Positions 45,941-54,556 of a DNA stretch of 64,000 nucleotides are shown here, piece after piece. How positions within the stretch are numbered: the stretch's first letter is position 1; every line of letters begins with the position of its first letter. Below the pieces are notes generated by a model, which worked only from the letters and a program-made list of their open reading frames with translations, was not told the DNA's origin and did not search any database. This stretch comes from Minwuia thermotolerans (lineage in GTDB: Bacteria > Pseudomonadota > Alphaproteobacteria > Minwuiales > Minwuiaceae). The stretch is from positions 1 through 64,000 of the forward strand of contig NZ_PIGG01000074.1 in assembly GCF_002924445.1 (NCBI RefSeq), written 5' to 3'. The position numbers were made by a program, and so were the translations under genes.

Positions 45941-46993
45941 ATGCGCAGCATGCAGTTCGACGAATACGGCGCGCCGCTGAAGGCGTTCAGCTACGAGGAC
46001 CCGACGCCGCAGGGCAAGGAGGTCGTCGTCAGGATCGAGGCGTGCGGCGTCTGCCACTCCGATATCCATCTGCACGAGGGCTATTTCGACATGGGCGGCG
46101 GCAACAAGGCCGATGTCACCCGCGCCCGGGAACTGCCCTTCACCCTCGGCCACGAGATCGTCGGCGAGGTCGTCGCCACGGGCCCCGGCGTCACCGGCGC
46201 GAAGCCCGGCGACAAGCGCATCGTCTATCCCTGGATCGGCTGCGGCGATTGTCCGAAGTGCAATTCGGGCGAGGACCAGAGCTGCGCCCGGCCGCGCAAT
46301 CTGGGCGTCCACGTGGATGGCGGCTATTCCACCCACGTGAAGATCCCGGACGAGAAGTTCCTGTTCGCCTATGACGGCATTCCGACGGAGCTTGCCGGCA
46401 CCTACGCCTGCTCCGGCATCACCGCCTACGGCGCGCTGATGAAGGCGAAGGAAGGCGCCGAGCGCGGCGGGTTCATCGGCCTGATCGGCGCCGGCGGCGT
46501 CGGCATGGCCGGGCTGATGCTGGCCAAGGCGGCGATCGGCGCGAAGACCGTGGTCTTCGACATCGATGACGCCAAGCTGGAGGCGGCGACCCGGGCGGGC
46601 GCGGACTACGTCTTCAATTCCGGCGCAAAGGAAACCCGCAAGGAGGTCATGAAGCTGACCGGCGGCGGGCTGAGCGGCGCGGTGGACTTTGTCGGCTCGG
46701 ACAAGTCGGCGCTGTTCGGCATCAACGCGCTCGGCCAGAACGGCGTGCTGGTGATCATCGGTCTGTTCGGCGGCGCCATGACCGTGCCGGTGCCGCTGTT
46801 CCCGCTGAAGGGCATCACCGTGCGCGGCTCCTATGTCGGCAGCCTGCAGGAGATGAGCGACATGATGGCGCTGGTGCGCGCAGGCAAGGTGCCGCCGATG
46901 CCGGTGAAGACCCGACCGCTCGATGCGGCCTGGGAAACGCTGGAGGATCTGCGCCACGGCAAGATCGTCGGCCGCGTGGTGCTGACGCCCTGA
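45941..46993 (+). CDS. Zinc-dependent alcohol dehydrogenase (MDR family)
   Basis: A 350-residue medium-chain dehydrogenase. The catalytic zinc site is ACGVCHSDIHLHEG (Cys37, His/Asp following) with GHEIVGEV. The structural zinc site has four cysteines in GCGDCPKCNSGEDQSC, and the Rossmann loop is GAGGVGMAGLM near residue 180. It oxidises alcohols or reduces aldehydes with NAD(P). ATG 45941 follows GGGGAGGAAG. It is 52 bp upstream of an SDR gene on the same strand, and the two probably act on related metabolites. Confidence 0.9.
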   Translation: MRSMQFDEYGAPLKAFSYEDPTPQGKEVVVRIEACGVCHSDIHLHEGYFDMGGGNKADVTRARELPFTLGHEIVGEVVATGPGVTGAKPGDKRIVYPWIGCGDCPKCNSGEDQSCARPRNLGVHVDGGYSTHVKIPDEKFLFAYDGIPTELAGTYACSGITAYGALMKAKEGAERGGFIGLIGAGGVGMAGLMLAKAAIGAKTVVFDIDDAKLEAATRAGADYVFNSGAKETRKEVMKLTGGGLSGAVDFVGSDKSALFGINALGQNGVLVIIGLFGGAMTVPVPLFPLKGITVRGSYVGSLQEMSDMMALVRAGKVPPMPVKTRPLDAAWETLEDLRHGKIVGRVVLTP

Positions 46994-47045
46994 CGCGCGG
47001 CGCGCAAGATTCGAGTTCACGACCAATCCGGGGAGAGAGAAGACA

Positions 47046-47966
47046 ATGAGCGAAGCGAAGATGCTGGACGGCAAGGTCTGCGTCGTCACCGGCGGCGGCG
47101 GCGCCATCGGCGGCGAGATCGCCAAACTGATGGCCGCGCACGGCGCCAGGGTGGTGGTCAACGATCTGGGCGGTTCGGTTTCGGGCGACGGCGGCGACGA
47201 GAAGCCGGCGCGCGACATCGTGGCCGCGATCGAGGACGCCGGCGGCAAGGCCATCCCGCATTTCGGCTCGGTCGCCGAACGCCGCGACACCGAGGACATG
47301 ATCAAGACCGCCGTCGACGCCTTTGGCCAGGTGGACTGCATCGTCAACAATGCCGGCATCCTGCGCGACGTCATCTTCCACAAGATGAACGAACCCGACT
47401 GGGACATGGTCATCCAGGTCCATCTGAAGGGCTCCTTCAACGTCGCCCGCTCGGTCGCGCCCTATTTCCGCGAGCAGGGCTCCGGGTCGATGATCCACTT
47501 TACCTCGACCTCGGGCCTGATCGGCAATTTCGGCCAGGCCAACTACGCTGCGGCCAAGCTGGGCATCGTCGGCCTGTCGAAGTCGATCGCCCTGGACATG
47601 CAGCGCTTCGGCGTGCGCTCCAACTGCATCTCGCCCTTCGCCTGGTCGCGGATGATCGGCACCATCCCTTCGGACACGCCCGAGCAGCAGGCGCGGCTGG
47701 AGAAGATCAAGCGCATGACCCCGGCGCAGCAGGCGCCGCTGGCGGTCTATCTCGCCTCCGACGCCGCGGCCCATGTCACGGGGCAGATCTTCGGCGTGCG
47801 CGCCAACGAGATCTTCCTGTTCAGCCAGCCGCGGCCGATCCGCTCGGCCCACCGCTCCGAAGGCTGGACGCCGGAGACCATCGCCGAGCACGGCATGCCG
47901 GCGCTGGAGAAGTCGTTCTTCGAGCTCGAACGCTCCGCCGACGTGTTCTCCTGGGATCCGGTCTGA
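47046..47966 (+). CDS. SDR family oxidoreductase (17-beta-HSD4/MFE-like)
   Basis: A 306-residue short-chain dehydrogenase: NAD-binding TGGGGAIGGEIA (about residues 16-27), NNAGILRD, and the catalytic triad Ser in TSTSGLIG with YAAAK (Tyr/Lys). The NDLGG loop and the KMNEPDWDMVIQVHLKGSF stretch are typical of the 3-hydroxyacyl-CoA dehydrogenase part of multifunctional enzyme type 2, so a hydroxyacyl-CoA substrate is plausible. Starts at ATG 47046 with GGGGAGAGA ahead. Confidence 0.9.
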   Translation: MSEAKMLDGKVCVVTGGGGAIGGEIAKLMAAHGARVVVNDLGGSVSGDGGDEKPARDIVAAIEDAGGKAIPHFGSVAERRDTEDMIKTAVDAFGQVDCIVNNAGILRDVIFHKMNEPDWDMVIQVHLKGSFNVARSVAPYFREQGSGSMIHFTSTSGLIGNFGQANYAAAKLGIVGLSKSIALDMQRFGVRSNCISPFAWSRMIGTIPSDTPEQQARLEKIKRMTPAQQAPLAVYLASDAAAHVTGQIFGVRANEIFLFSQPRPIRSAHRSEGWTPETIAEHGMPALEKSFFELERSADVFSWDPV

Positions 47967-48230
47967 CGACGGACGCCGCGGGCCGGTCCGCCGGTCCGCG
48001 GTGAATTTCCTGCCGGGCCGGACATTTTTTCCGGGTCCGGCGGCCCGGCTGCGCCTCGCGGGAGTCGCGTTCTGCGTGACGGTGCGGTTTCCGGGTCACA
48101 CAATGGATCGCCGCGATCCCTATCCCGTCCCGCCCCGTTGCCCGGAGGGCGCGGCTTCCGGCTGCTTTGACGATGGTGCGTCGCCGCCGCCGCCCCGTCC
48201 GATGTCGAATGTGACGACCGTCGCGTTTTC
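47967..48230. other. Gene-free stretch upstream of the PilZ gene
   Basis: No supportable gene between the SDR stop and the sigma-54-like promoter. The PilZ reading frame is open through this stretch, with ATG codons at 48103 and 48202, but neither has a ribosome binding site. Composition is ordinary for the genome. Confidence 0.4.
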
Positions 48231-48246
48231 TGGAACGGGGATTGCT
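48231..48246 (+). promoter_or_regulatory. Sigma-54-like promoter
   Basis: TGGAACGGGGATTGCT matches the -24/-12 consensus TGGCACG-N4-TTGCW with a single mismatch and exact GG-to-GC spacing. A transcript starting about 12 nt later would include the GTG start of the PilZ gene at 48283. Confidence 0.55.
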
Positions 48247-48282
48247 AGGACCGCCCCAGAGGTAATCCAGAACCATTGGGGC

Positions 48283-48642
48283 GTGAAGCAAGTGCAGCGG
48301 ATCGAAACGAAATACTCCGACCGTCGCCGGCACAGCCGGATCGAACTCGTGCGTTCGATGCTCGCCGCCATCACCGAAGGCGGCGTGTCGGTCACCTGCC
48401 GGCTGCGCGACATCAGTCTCTCCGGCGCGCGGGTGACGATCGACCATCCCATGGCGCTTTCCGCGGACGTGATCGAGTTCGTGGTCGACGGCATCCGCAT
48501 CACCGCGGAGATCGTCTGGCGCTCGGTTCGGGAGATCGGCCTGCGCTTCGTCGATCCGGCGGGCAACCAGTCGGTGCAGCTCTTCGAACGCGTCATCACG
48601 GGCGCCTTTCTCGGCGAACCGCACCGCTCCAGCTGCGCCTGA
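48283..48642 (+). CDS. PilZ domain protein, likely c-di-GMP receptor
   Basis: A 119-residue PilZ protein if translated from GTG 48283. The c-di-GMP-binding motif RRRHSR (about residues 14-19) and the second motif DISLSGAR (about residues 45-52) are both intact. PilZ proteins bind cyclic di-GMP and control motility, polysaccharide or adhesion. The start is uncertain, because the same frame stays open upstream to ATG 48202 or 48103, but these lie upstream of a good sigma-54-like promoter and have no ribosome binding site. It is 64 bp before a hybrid histidine kinase gene. Confidence 0.75.
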   Translation: MKQVQRIETKYSDRRRHSRIELVRSMLAAITEGGVSVTCRLRDISLSGARVTIDHPMALSADVIEFVVDGIRITAEIVWRSVREIGLRFVDPAGNQSVQLFERVITGAFLGEPHRSSCA

Positions 48643-48706
48643 AACCTTCTCCCTGCCCCGAACTTACGCCTCGCGGTTAACCGTAACTTAAGCGGCGGGT
48701 ATCAGC

Positions 48707-51004
48707 ATGCCGTCGGAGATGAGTGAAACCGCCGAGAGAGCCGACATGCAGGCCGCGCCGAAGAAATCGCCGCTCTACCGCTTCATCGATTCCTTCATTC
48801 CGGAATCCGTGCTGGCCAACCGTCCCATCGCGCAGCGCATGCGCATGTTCATGATCAGCCACACCCTGGGGCCGCTGCTGGGCCACACCATCACGGCGGT
48901 GCTGCTGCTGCTCGACCCCGCGCCGTCGCCGCATGTCTGGATCCTGGCCGCCTCGATCTCGCTGTTCTGGGCCTTTCCCTGGGCGCTGAAGCTGTGCTTC
49001 CGCGTGTTCGATCCGCAGAAGGCCTATACGGTCCTGGCGCTGGTCTCGGTTCTGGATCTCGTGTTCGCGATCCTGTGGGGTTCCTACCATTATGGCGGCG
49101 TCAGCTCGCCCTTCCTGGTCTGGCTGCTGATTGTGCCGCTGCTGGCCTTCTTCTATCTCGGCTCCAGCTACACCACGCGCTATTTCGTGTTCGGCATGAC
49201 GGGCACCGGCCTGGCGGCGTTCTACGCCGTCTACCTGTTCGGCGGCGGCTTTCCCATGCACATGGCGGCGGAGAACTTGGTGCCGGTCGGCATCGTCTCC
49301 ACCATCTGCGCCATGATCTACGTCTCCATGATGGCGGTCTACTACGCCAATGTGGTCGACTCGCAGTCGGAGCTGCTGGCGGAGATCCACCGCCACCGCG
49401 CGACCATGTCCCAGCTGGTCGAGGCCAAGGAGGACGCCGAGCGCGCCAATGGCGCCAAGTCCGAGTTCCTGGCCAAGATGAGCCACGAGCTGCGCACGCC
49501 GCTGAACGCCGTCATCGGCTATTCCGAGATGCTGCTGGAAGACGCGGAGATCGATGGCCGCGGCGAGGATTCCGCCGACCTGAAGAAGATCAACGCCGCC
49601 GGCAAGCACCTGCTGGCGCTGGTCACCGAGGTGCTCGACCTCTCCAAGATCGAGGCCGGCAAGATGGAACTCTACACCGAGGAGGTCGAACTCGGCGATT
49701 TCATCGACGAAGTCGCCGCCACCTGCCGTCAGCTCGTCGCCAAGAACGCCAACGAACTGGTGGTGGAGCGCGAGCGCGAGCTGGGCACCCTGGAGTGCGA
49801 CGTCACCAAGCTGCGCCAGGCCCTGCTCAACCTGCTTTCGAACGCGGCCAAGTTCACCCAGAACGGACGTGTGACCCTGACCGCCCGGCGGGAGAATGTG
49901 GCCGGCCGCGACTGGTTCCGTATCGCCGTCACCGACACCGGCATCGGCATCGCGCAGGAACAGATCGACCACCTGTTCAAGAACTTCAGCCAGGCCGCGC
50001 CCTCGATCTCGTCGCGCTTCGGCGGCACCGGCCTCGGACTGTCGCTCAGCCAGAAGCTCTGCCGCCTGATGGGCGGGGACATCACCGTCGAAAGCGTGCT
50101 GGGCGAGGGCACGGTGTTCACCATCGTCCTGCCCGCCAACCAGCCCGCCGGGCAGTCGGTCGCCAGCGATGCCGATCGCCGCGACATCGCGCTGGAAACC
50201 ACCAGCATCCGCGCCGTCTCCGAACACCGGGCCATTGCCGACGAAACCGGCGAGACGGGCGACAGTGTCCTGATCATCGACCACGACCCCCCGGCGCTCG
50301 AACTGATGGAACGCATCCTCAAGAAGGAGAACTACAGGGTTCTCATCTGCGGCGATGCCCGCGAGGCGCGCCAGCTGGCGGGCGAGGCCCGGCCCGATGT
50401 GATCGTGCTCGATGTCGCCGTGCCCGCGACCGACGGCTGGCGGCTGCTGGAACAGCTCAGCACCGACGCCGCCACGCGTGACATCCCGGTCATCGTGCAG
50501 ACCATCGTCGACGACCGGCGGCAGGGCTTCGAACTGGGGGCCGCCGACTATCTTGTGAAACCGGTCGACCGCGAGGCGCTGCTGGAGGCCGTCGGCCGCG
50601 CCAATGACGCGCCGCGCCGCGACTATGTGCTGCTGATCGACGATGACGGCGACGCCGGCCGCGAGGCCGCAGGGCTGCTGCGCAGCCAGGGCTGGAACGT
50701 CGTCGCCGTGCCCGATTTCGGCATCGCCCTGACCCGCGCCCAGCAGGCCCGGCCCGCGCTGGTGATCGTCGACAGCGCGGCCCCGAACCCCGCCTTCGAT
50801 GCCTTTGCGGCCGCGCTGGAGGACTTCGACGGCCTGCCGCTGCTGGCGCTGCTCGGCGCGGCCTACGACGCCGACGACCGGCTCGCCCTGCCCGATTTCG
50901 CCCTCGCCGTCGACGCCGACGAGTCCGGCGAGCACATCTCGAACACCGCGCTGTCCATCCTCGAGCCGGACGGCGCGCCGCTCAGGGAGGCCGCGAATGG
51001 CTGA
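48707..51004 (+). CDS. Hybrid sensor histidine kinase with two receiver domains
   Basis: A 765-residue membrane kinase. About five or six hydrophobic segments lie between residues 48 and 212. A coiled-coil linker leads to the phosphoacceptor FLAKMSHELRTP (His260) and the ATPase domain (LLNLLSNAAKF, DTGIGI, FGGTGLGLSLSQ). The first receiver (about residues 522-640) has VIVLDVAVP and YLVKPVD. The second (about 644-750) keeps an Asp but lacks the Thr and Lys (FALAVDAD), so it is probably a pseudo-receiver. It overlaps the response regulator gene downstream by 8 bp, its likely output. Confidence 0.9.
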   Translation: MPSEMSETAERADMQAAPKKSPLYRFIDSFIPESVLANRPIAQRMRMFMISHTLGPLLGHTITAVLLLLDPAPSPHVWILAASISLFWAFPWALKLCFRVFDPQKAYTVLALVSVLDLVFAILWGSYHYGGVSSPFLVWLLIVPLLAFFYLGSSYTTRYFVFGMTGTGLAAFYAVYLFGGGFPMHMAAENLVPVGIVSTICAMIYVSMMAVYYANVVDSQSELLAEIHRHRATMSQLVEAKEDAERANGAKSEFLAKMSHELRTPLNAVIGYSEMLLEDAEIDGRGEDSADLKKINAAGKHLLALVTEVLDLSKIEAGKMELYTEEVELGDFIDEVAATCRQLVAKNANELVVERERELGTLECDVTKLRQALLNLLSNAAKFTQNGRVTLTARRENVAGRDWFRIAVTDTGIGIAQEQIDHLFKNFSQAAPSISSRFGGTGLGLSLSQKLCRLMGGDITVESVLGEGTVFTIVLPANQPAGQSVASDADRRDIALETTSIRAVSEHRAIADETGETGDSVLIIDHDPPALELMERILKKENYRVLICGDAREARQLAGEARPDVIVLDVAVPATDGWRLLEQLSTDAATRDIPVIVQTIVDDRRQGFELGAADYLVKPVDREALLEAVGRANDAPRRDYVLLIDDDGDAGREAAGLLRSQGWNVVAVPDFGIALTRAQQARPALVIVDSAAPNPAFDAFAAALEDFDGLPLLALLGAAYDADDRLALPDFALAVDADESGEHISNTALSILEPDGAPLREAANG

Positions 51005-51377
51005 CATCCTGCTGGTCGAAGACAACGAGATGAACCGCGACATGCTGGGCCGGCGGCTGGAGCGTCGCGGCTATTCGGTGGTGTTCGCCATCGACGGCCC
51101 GAGCGGCGTCGCCGCGGCGGAGCAGGAACTGCCCGACCTGATCCTGATGGATATCGCGCTGGGCGAGATGGACGGCTGGGAGGCGACCCGCCGCATCAAG
51201 GCCAACCCGAAGACCGCCGGTATTCCGGTGATCGCGCTGACCGCCCATGCGCTGGCCAGCGACCGGGAGCGCAGCGTGCAGGTCGGCTGCAGCGACTTCG
51301 ACACCAAGCCCGTCGACATGCCGCGCCTGCTGCGCAAGATCGAGGCCTGCCTGGCCGCGAACCCCGCAGCGGCCTGA
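50997..51377 (+). CDS. Single-domain response regulator
   Basis: A 126-residue receiver: acidic pocket Glu8/Asp9, phosphoacceptor Asp52 in LILMDIALGEMDGWEATR, Thr in VIALTAHA and lysine in FDTKPVD. No output domain. It resembles the receivers fed by multi-step phosphorelays. Its start overlaps the hybrid kinase stop by 8 bp, so the pair is translationally coupled. Confidence 0.9.
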   Translation: MADILLVEDNEMNRDMLGRRLERRGYSVVFAIDGPSGVAAAEQELPDLILMDIALGEMDGWEATRRIKANPKTAGIPVIALTAHALASDRERSVQVGCSDFDTKPVDMPRLLRKIEACLAANPAAA

Positions 51378-51439
51378 GCGACGTCCCGGGCTCGCGATCT
51401 GACTGGACGCCGCGCGGCCCGCTGGCCCAATCTCCGCCC

Positions 51440-52699
51440 ATGGCTGAACTCGACTGGCACCGCGACCGCGCCGTCCATCCCGACCTGAAGCTGCTCGATC
51501 TGGCGCCGGAAAGCGCCGGCATCGACCTCGCCGCCGTGCGCCGCTACAGGCTGGGCCGGGTGCGCGCCGAGATGGCGCGGCGGGACATCCAGGCCCTGAT
51601 CCTCTCCGATTCCGTCAACATCCGCTACGCCACCGGCACGCGGAACATGCAGGTCTTCACCTCCCGCAACGCACCCTCACGCTATCTGGCGCTCACGGCG
51701 GACCGGTCGATCCTGTTCGAATTCACCGGCGCCGCGCACCTCGCGGAAGGCTATGACACCGTCGACGAGGTGCGCCCGGCGATGATGGCCAGCTATGTCG
51801 CCGCGGGCGAGGATATCGCCGCGCGGGAGCGGCGCTGGGCGGCGGAGATGGCGGCCCTGCTGCGCGAGCTCTGCGGCCGGGATCCGGTCGTCGGGCTGGA
51901 GCGGCTCAACGCCGGCACGGCCCTGGCGCTGGCGGCCGAGGGGCTCCGCCTCGTCGACGCCCAGGCGCCGGTGGAGCGGGCGCGGGCGATCAAGTCGGCC
52001 GAAGAGGTCAAATGCGTCGTCGCCTCGCTCCGCGCCACGGAGGCGGCGATGATGGAGATGCGGGAAGCCATCCGCCCCGGCATCACCGAAAACGAACTCT
52101 GGTCGGTGCTGCAGCGCGGTGTGATCGCGCGCAACGCCGACTATTGCGAGACGCGGCTGCTGAACTCCGGCGAACGCACCAACCCGTGGTTCCAGGAGGC
52201 CGGGACGAAGGTCATCGGCGCGAACGAACTGATTGCGCTGGATGCCGACGTGGTCGGCTGCCACGGCTACTATTCGGACTTCTCGCGCACCTTCCACGCC
52301 GGACCGGACCGGCCGAATGGGACCCAGCGGACCCTCTACCGCACGGCGCTGGAGCAGGTGGAGCACAACATGTCGATCATCCGCCCCGGGATGAGCTTCC
52401 GCGACTACGCCGAGCGGGCCTGGGACATCCCCGAGCACTACCATGCCCACCGCTATTACCTGTCGGCCCATGGCTGCGGCATGACCGGGGAGTACCCCTA
52501 TCTCTATCACCGCGCCGATTTCCCCGACGCCGGCTATGACGGCGTGATCGAACCCGGCATGACGCTGTGCGTCGAGAGCTTCATCGGCGAGGCGGCCGGC
52601 GGGGAGGGCGTCAAGCTGGAGCAGCAGCTTCTGGTCACCGAAACCGGCACCGAGCTGCTCAGCCGCTTCCCCTTCGAGGAGGCGTTTCTCAGGGAGTGA
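51440..52699 (+). CDS. M24 (pita-bread) family protein, DddP-like
   Basis: A 419-residue creatinase/aminopeptidase P-fold protein. The metal ligands are Asp268, Asp270, Asp280, His344, Glu379 and Glu394. The triple Asp (D-x-D-x9-D) is not the normal peptidase D-x10-D pattern. As I recall, it matches the DMSP lyase DddP, whose ligand spacing is identical with a constant offset, and the equivalent of its Tyr366 is Tyr339. The proposed DddP catalytic base (Asp377) is replaced by Gly350, in HGCGMTGEYP. So it is either a DddP relative with another activity or an Xaa-Pro peptidase-like enzyme. ATG 51440. Confidence 0.8.
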   Translation: MAELDWHRDRAVHPDLKLLDLAPESAGIDLAAVRRYRLGRVRAEMARRDIQALILSDSVNIRYATGTRNMQVFTSRNAPSRYLALTADRSILFEFTGAAHLAEGYDTVDEVRPAMMASYVAAGEDIAARERRWAAEMAALLRELCGRDPVVGLERLNAGTALALAAEGLRLVDAQAPVERARAIKSAEEVKCVVASLRATEAAMMEMREAIRPGITENELWSVLQRGVIARNADYCETRLLNSGERTNPWFQEAGTKVIGANELIALDADVVGCHGYYSDFSRTFHAGPDRPNGTQRTLYRTALEQVEHNMSIIRPGMSFRDYAERAWDIPEHYHAHRYYLSAHGCGMTGEYPYLYHRADFPDAGYDGVIEPGMTLCVESFIGEAAGGEGVKLEQQLLVTETGTELLSRFPFEEAFLRE

Positions 52700-52721
52700 G
52701 GCGTTTGCCGCAACTCCCGGT

Positions 52722-52807
52722 GTCATGCCCGCCTTGTGCGGGCATCCGGCCAAGATCATCGACTTGCGGCGAAGCCGCTCCGGACCCCCGCACAAGGCGG
52801 GGGTGAC
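52722..52807. repeat. ~86 bp palindromic repeat, copy A
   Basis: Begins GTCATGCCCGCC and ends with a GGCGGGGGTGAC tail. The ends are complementary (CCCGCCTTGTGCGGG with CCCCGCACAAGGCGGGGG), and the middle is ATCGACTTGCGGCGAAGCCG. A nearly identical copy is at 54445-54531. It lies between the convergent M24 gene and the first acyl-CoA synthetase gene. Confidence 0.8.
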
Positions 52808-52843
52808 GGTGGTGGCTGGGCGCCCGAAGGCTGGCCGCCCTCC

Positions 52844-54385
52844 CTAGATCCGCCGCGGCATGCCTTCCCAGTAGGGCTCGCGGAGCTTGCGCTTGAAGAT
52901 CTTGCCGGAATCCTCGCGCGGCAGGCTGTCGGCGAAGACGATGGTGCGCGGGATCTTGTAGCGGGCGACGTGCTGGGCCAGGTAGCGTTTCACCGCGTCC
53001 TCGCCGACCGACGGATCGGCCCGCTCCACATGCGCCGCCAGCGCCTCGCCGAATTCGGCGTCGGGAATGCCGAAGACGGCGCAGTCCCTGACGCCGGGCA
53101 TGCCGACCAGCGCCTTCTCGATCTCGGCCGGGTAGATGTTCACGCCGCCGGAAATGACCATGTCGTTCTTGCGGTCGGCCAGGAACAGGCAGCCGTCCTC
53201 GTCCAGCCAGCCCATGTCGCCATTGGTCAGGAAGCCCTCGACGTCGATCTCCCGGCGGGCGTCGTCGCGCTTGTTGTAGGTGAAGTCGGTGCGGTTGGGC
53301 CGCCAGATGTAGACCTCGCCGATCTCGCCGGGCGGCAGATCGTTCTTGTCGTCGTCCAGGATGCGGATGTGGTTGCCGGAGATCGGTTTGCCGACGGTGC
53401 CCGGCTTTTCCACCGCCATCTTCGAGGTCACGACGGTGACGAGGCCGTTCTCGGTCGAGCCGTAATATTCGTGGATCACCGGCCCCCACCACTCGATCAT
53501 GCGCCGCTTGGCGTCCGGCGGGCAGGGCGCGGCGCCGTGGATGACGTGAACCAGGCTGGAGACGTCGTACTTCGCCCGTACTTCCTCGGGCAGCCTCAGC
53601 AACCGCACGAACATGGTCGGCACCACGTGCATGTGGGTGATGCGGTAGTCCTGGACGATCCGCAGCAGGTCCTCGGCGTCGAAGCGCGCCTGCAGGTAGA
53701 TGAAGGCGCCATTGCGCGCGGCGGCGAGACCGTAGGCGTTGGGCGCGGAATGGTACATCGGCCCCGTCATCACCGTGCGGACGGCCGAACAGTCGGCGGG
53801 GATGCCGAAGCCCTCGAAGATCTGCTCCGCCTGACGGGCCTGGGCGTCCTCGTCCAGCGGGTCGCGGCGGACGCCCTTCGGGTGGCCCGTGGTGCCGGAG
53901 GTGTAGATCATCGTGCCCCGGCTGGCCGGCGGCGGATCGGTCCAGGGCTCCAGGCCGGCGATGAAGTCGTCATAGGCGACGACGCCTTCGGGCAGGCTGG
54001 CCGGCGGGGTCGCGCCATAGGCGGCGGCGATCTCCGGCGGCGTCGGCACGGCGACGACGGTCACGCCATCGGGGATGGCGGCCCGGATGTTCGCCAGCAG
54101 GTCGGAATGGATCACCACTACCTTCGCGTCGCAGTCGCGCAGGATGTAGCCGGCTTCTTCGGCGGTGTAGTGCCAGTTGATCGGCGTGGCGTAGGCCCCG
54201 ATCAGGGTGCAGGCGGCAGAGGTCTCGAAGAAGGGCAAGTCGTTGCGCAGGTAGATCGCCACGCAGTCGTCGGCGCGGACGCCGCTGTCGTGGAGCGCCC
54301 TGGCCATGCGGGCCGCGTTGGCCGCACGGGCCTCCTGCGCCCGGCGCCTGTCGCCGCTGATGATCACGCCAGGTTCTGGGTTCAT
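52844..54385 (-). CDS. Acyl-CoA synthetase (AMP-binding), tandem copy 1
   Basis: A 513-residue adenylate-forming ligase: P-loop YTSGTTGHPKGVRRDP near residue 160, EYYGSTENG, the hinge region with NGDMGWLDEDGCLFLADRKNDMVISGGVNIYPAEIE, and the terminal catalytic lysine in GKIFKRKLREPYW. It activates an acid to its CoA thioester; the acid is unknown. Start ATG 54385 follows GGGAGGAAA. It is a clear paralogue of the next gene upstream (54557-56095): both share the unusual YTSGTTGxPKGVRRDP, TGPMYHSAPNAYG and REPYWE segments. Confidence 0.9.
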   Translation of the reverse strand: MNPEPGVIISGDRRRAQEARAANAARMARALHDSGVRADDCVAIYLRNDLPFFETSAACTLIGAYATPINWHYTAEEAGYILRDCDAKVVVIHSDLLANIRAAIPDGVTVVAVPTPPEIAAAYGATPPASLPEGVVAYDDFIAGLEPWTDPPPASRGTMIYTSGTTGHPKGVRRDPLDEDAQARQAEQIFEGFGIPADCSAVRTVMTGPMYHSAPNAYGLAAARNGAFIYLQARFDAEDLLRIVQDYRITHMHVVPTMFVRLLRLPEEVRAKYDVSSLVHVIHGAAPCPPDAKRRMIEWWGPVIHEYYGSTENGLVTVVTSKMAVEKPGTVGKPISGNHIRILDDDKNDLPPGEIGEVYIWRPNRTDFTYNKRDDARREIDVEGFLTNGDMGWLDEDGCLFLADRKNDMVISGGVNIYPAEIEKALVGMPGVRDCAVFGIPDAEFGEALAAHVERADPSVGEDAVKRYLAQHVARYKIPRTIVFADSLPREDSGKIFKRKLREPYWEGMPRRI

Positions 54386-54444
54386 GCCTTGCTTTCCTCC
54401 CTGCGGCCCGGCCATCGGCAAGTGGGCCTGGCTGTTTTCTCCGG

Positions 54445-54531
54445 GTCATGCCCGCCTCCGTGCGGGCATCCGGTCGAAACCATCGACTTGCGGCGAAGCC
54501 GCTCCGGACCCCCGCACAAGGCGGGGGTGAC
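54445..54531. repeat. ~87 bp palindromic repeat, copy B
   Basis: Second copy of the repeat at 52722-52807, with the same ends and the same ATCGACTTGCGGCGAAGCCG core. Differences are confined to the first loop (CCGCCTCCGTGCGG) and a few bases of the spacer. It lies between the two tandem synthetase genes, at the same place relative to the 3' end of the upstream one as copy A is to the other. Confidence 0.8.
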
Positions 54532-54556
54532 GAAGGTGATGTCGGGACCAACCGTC

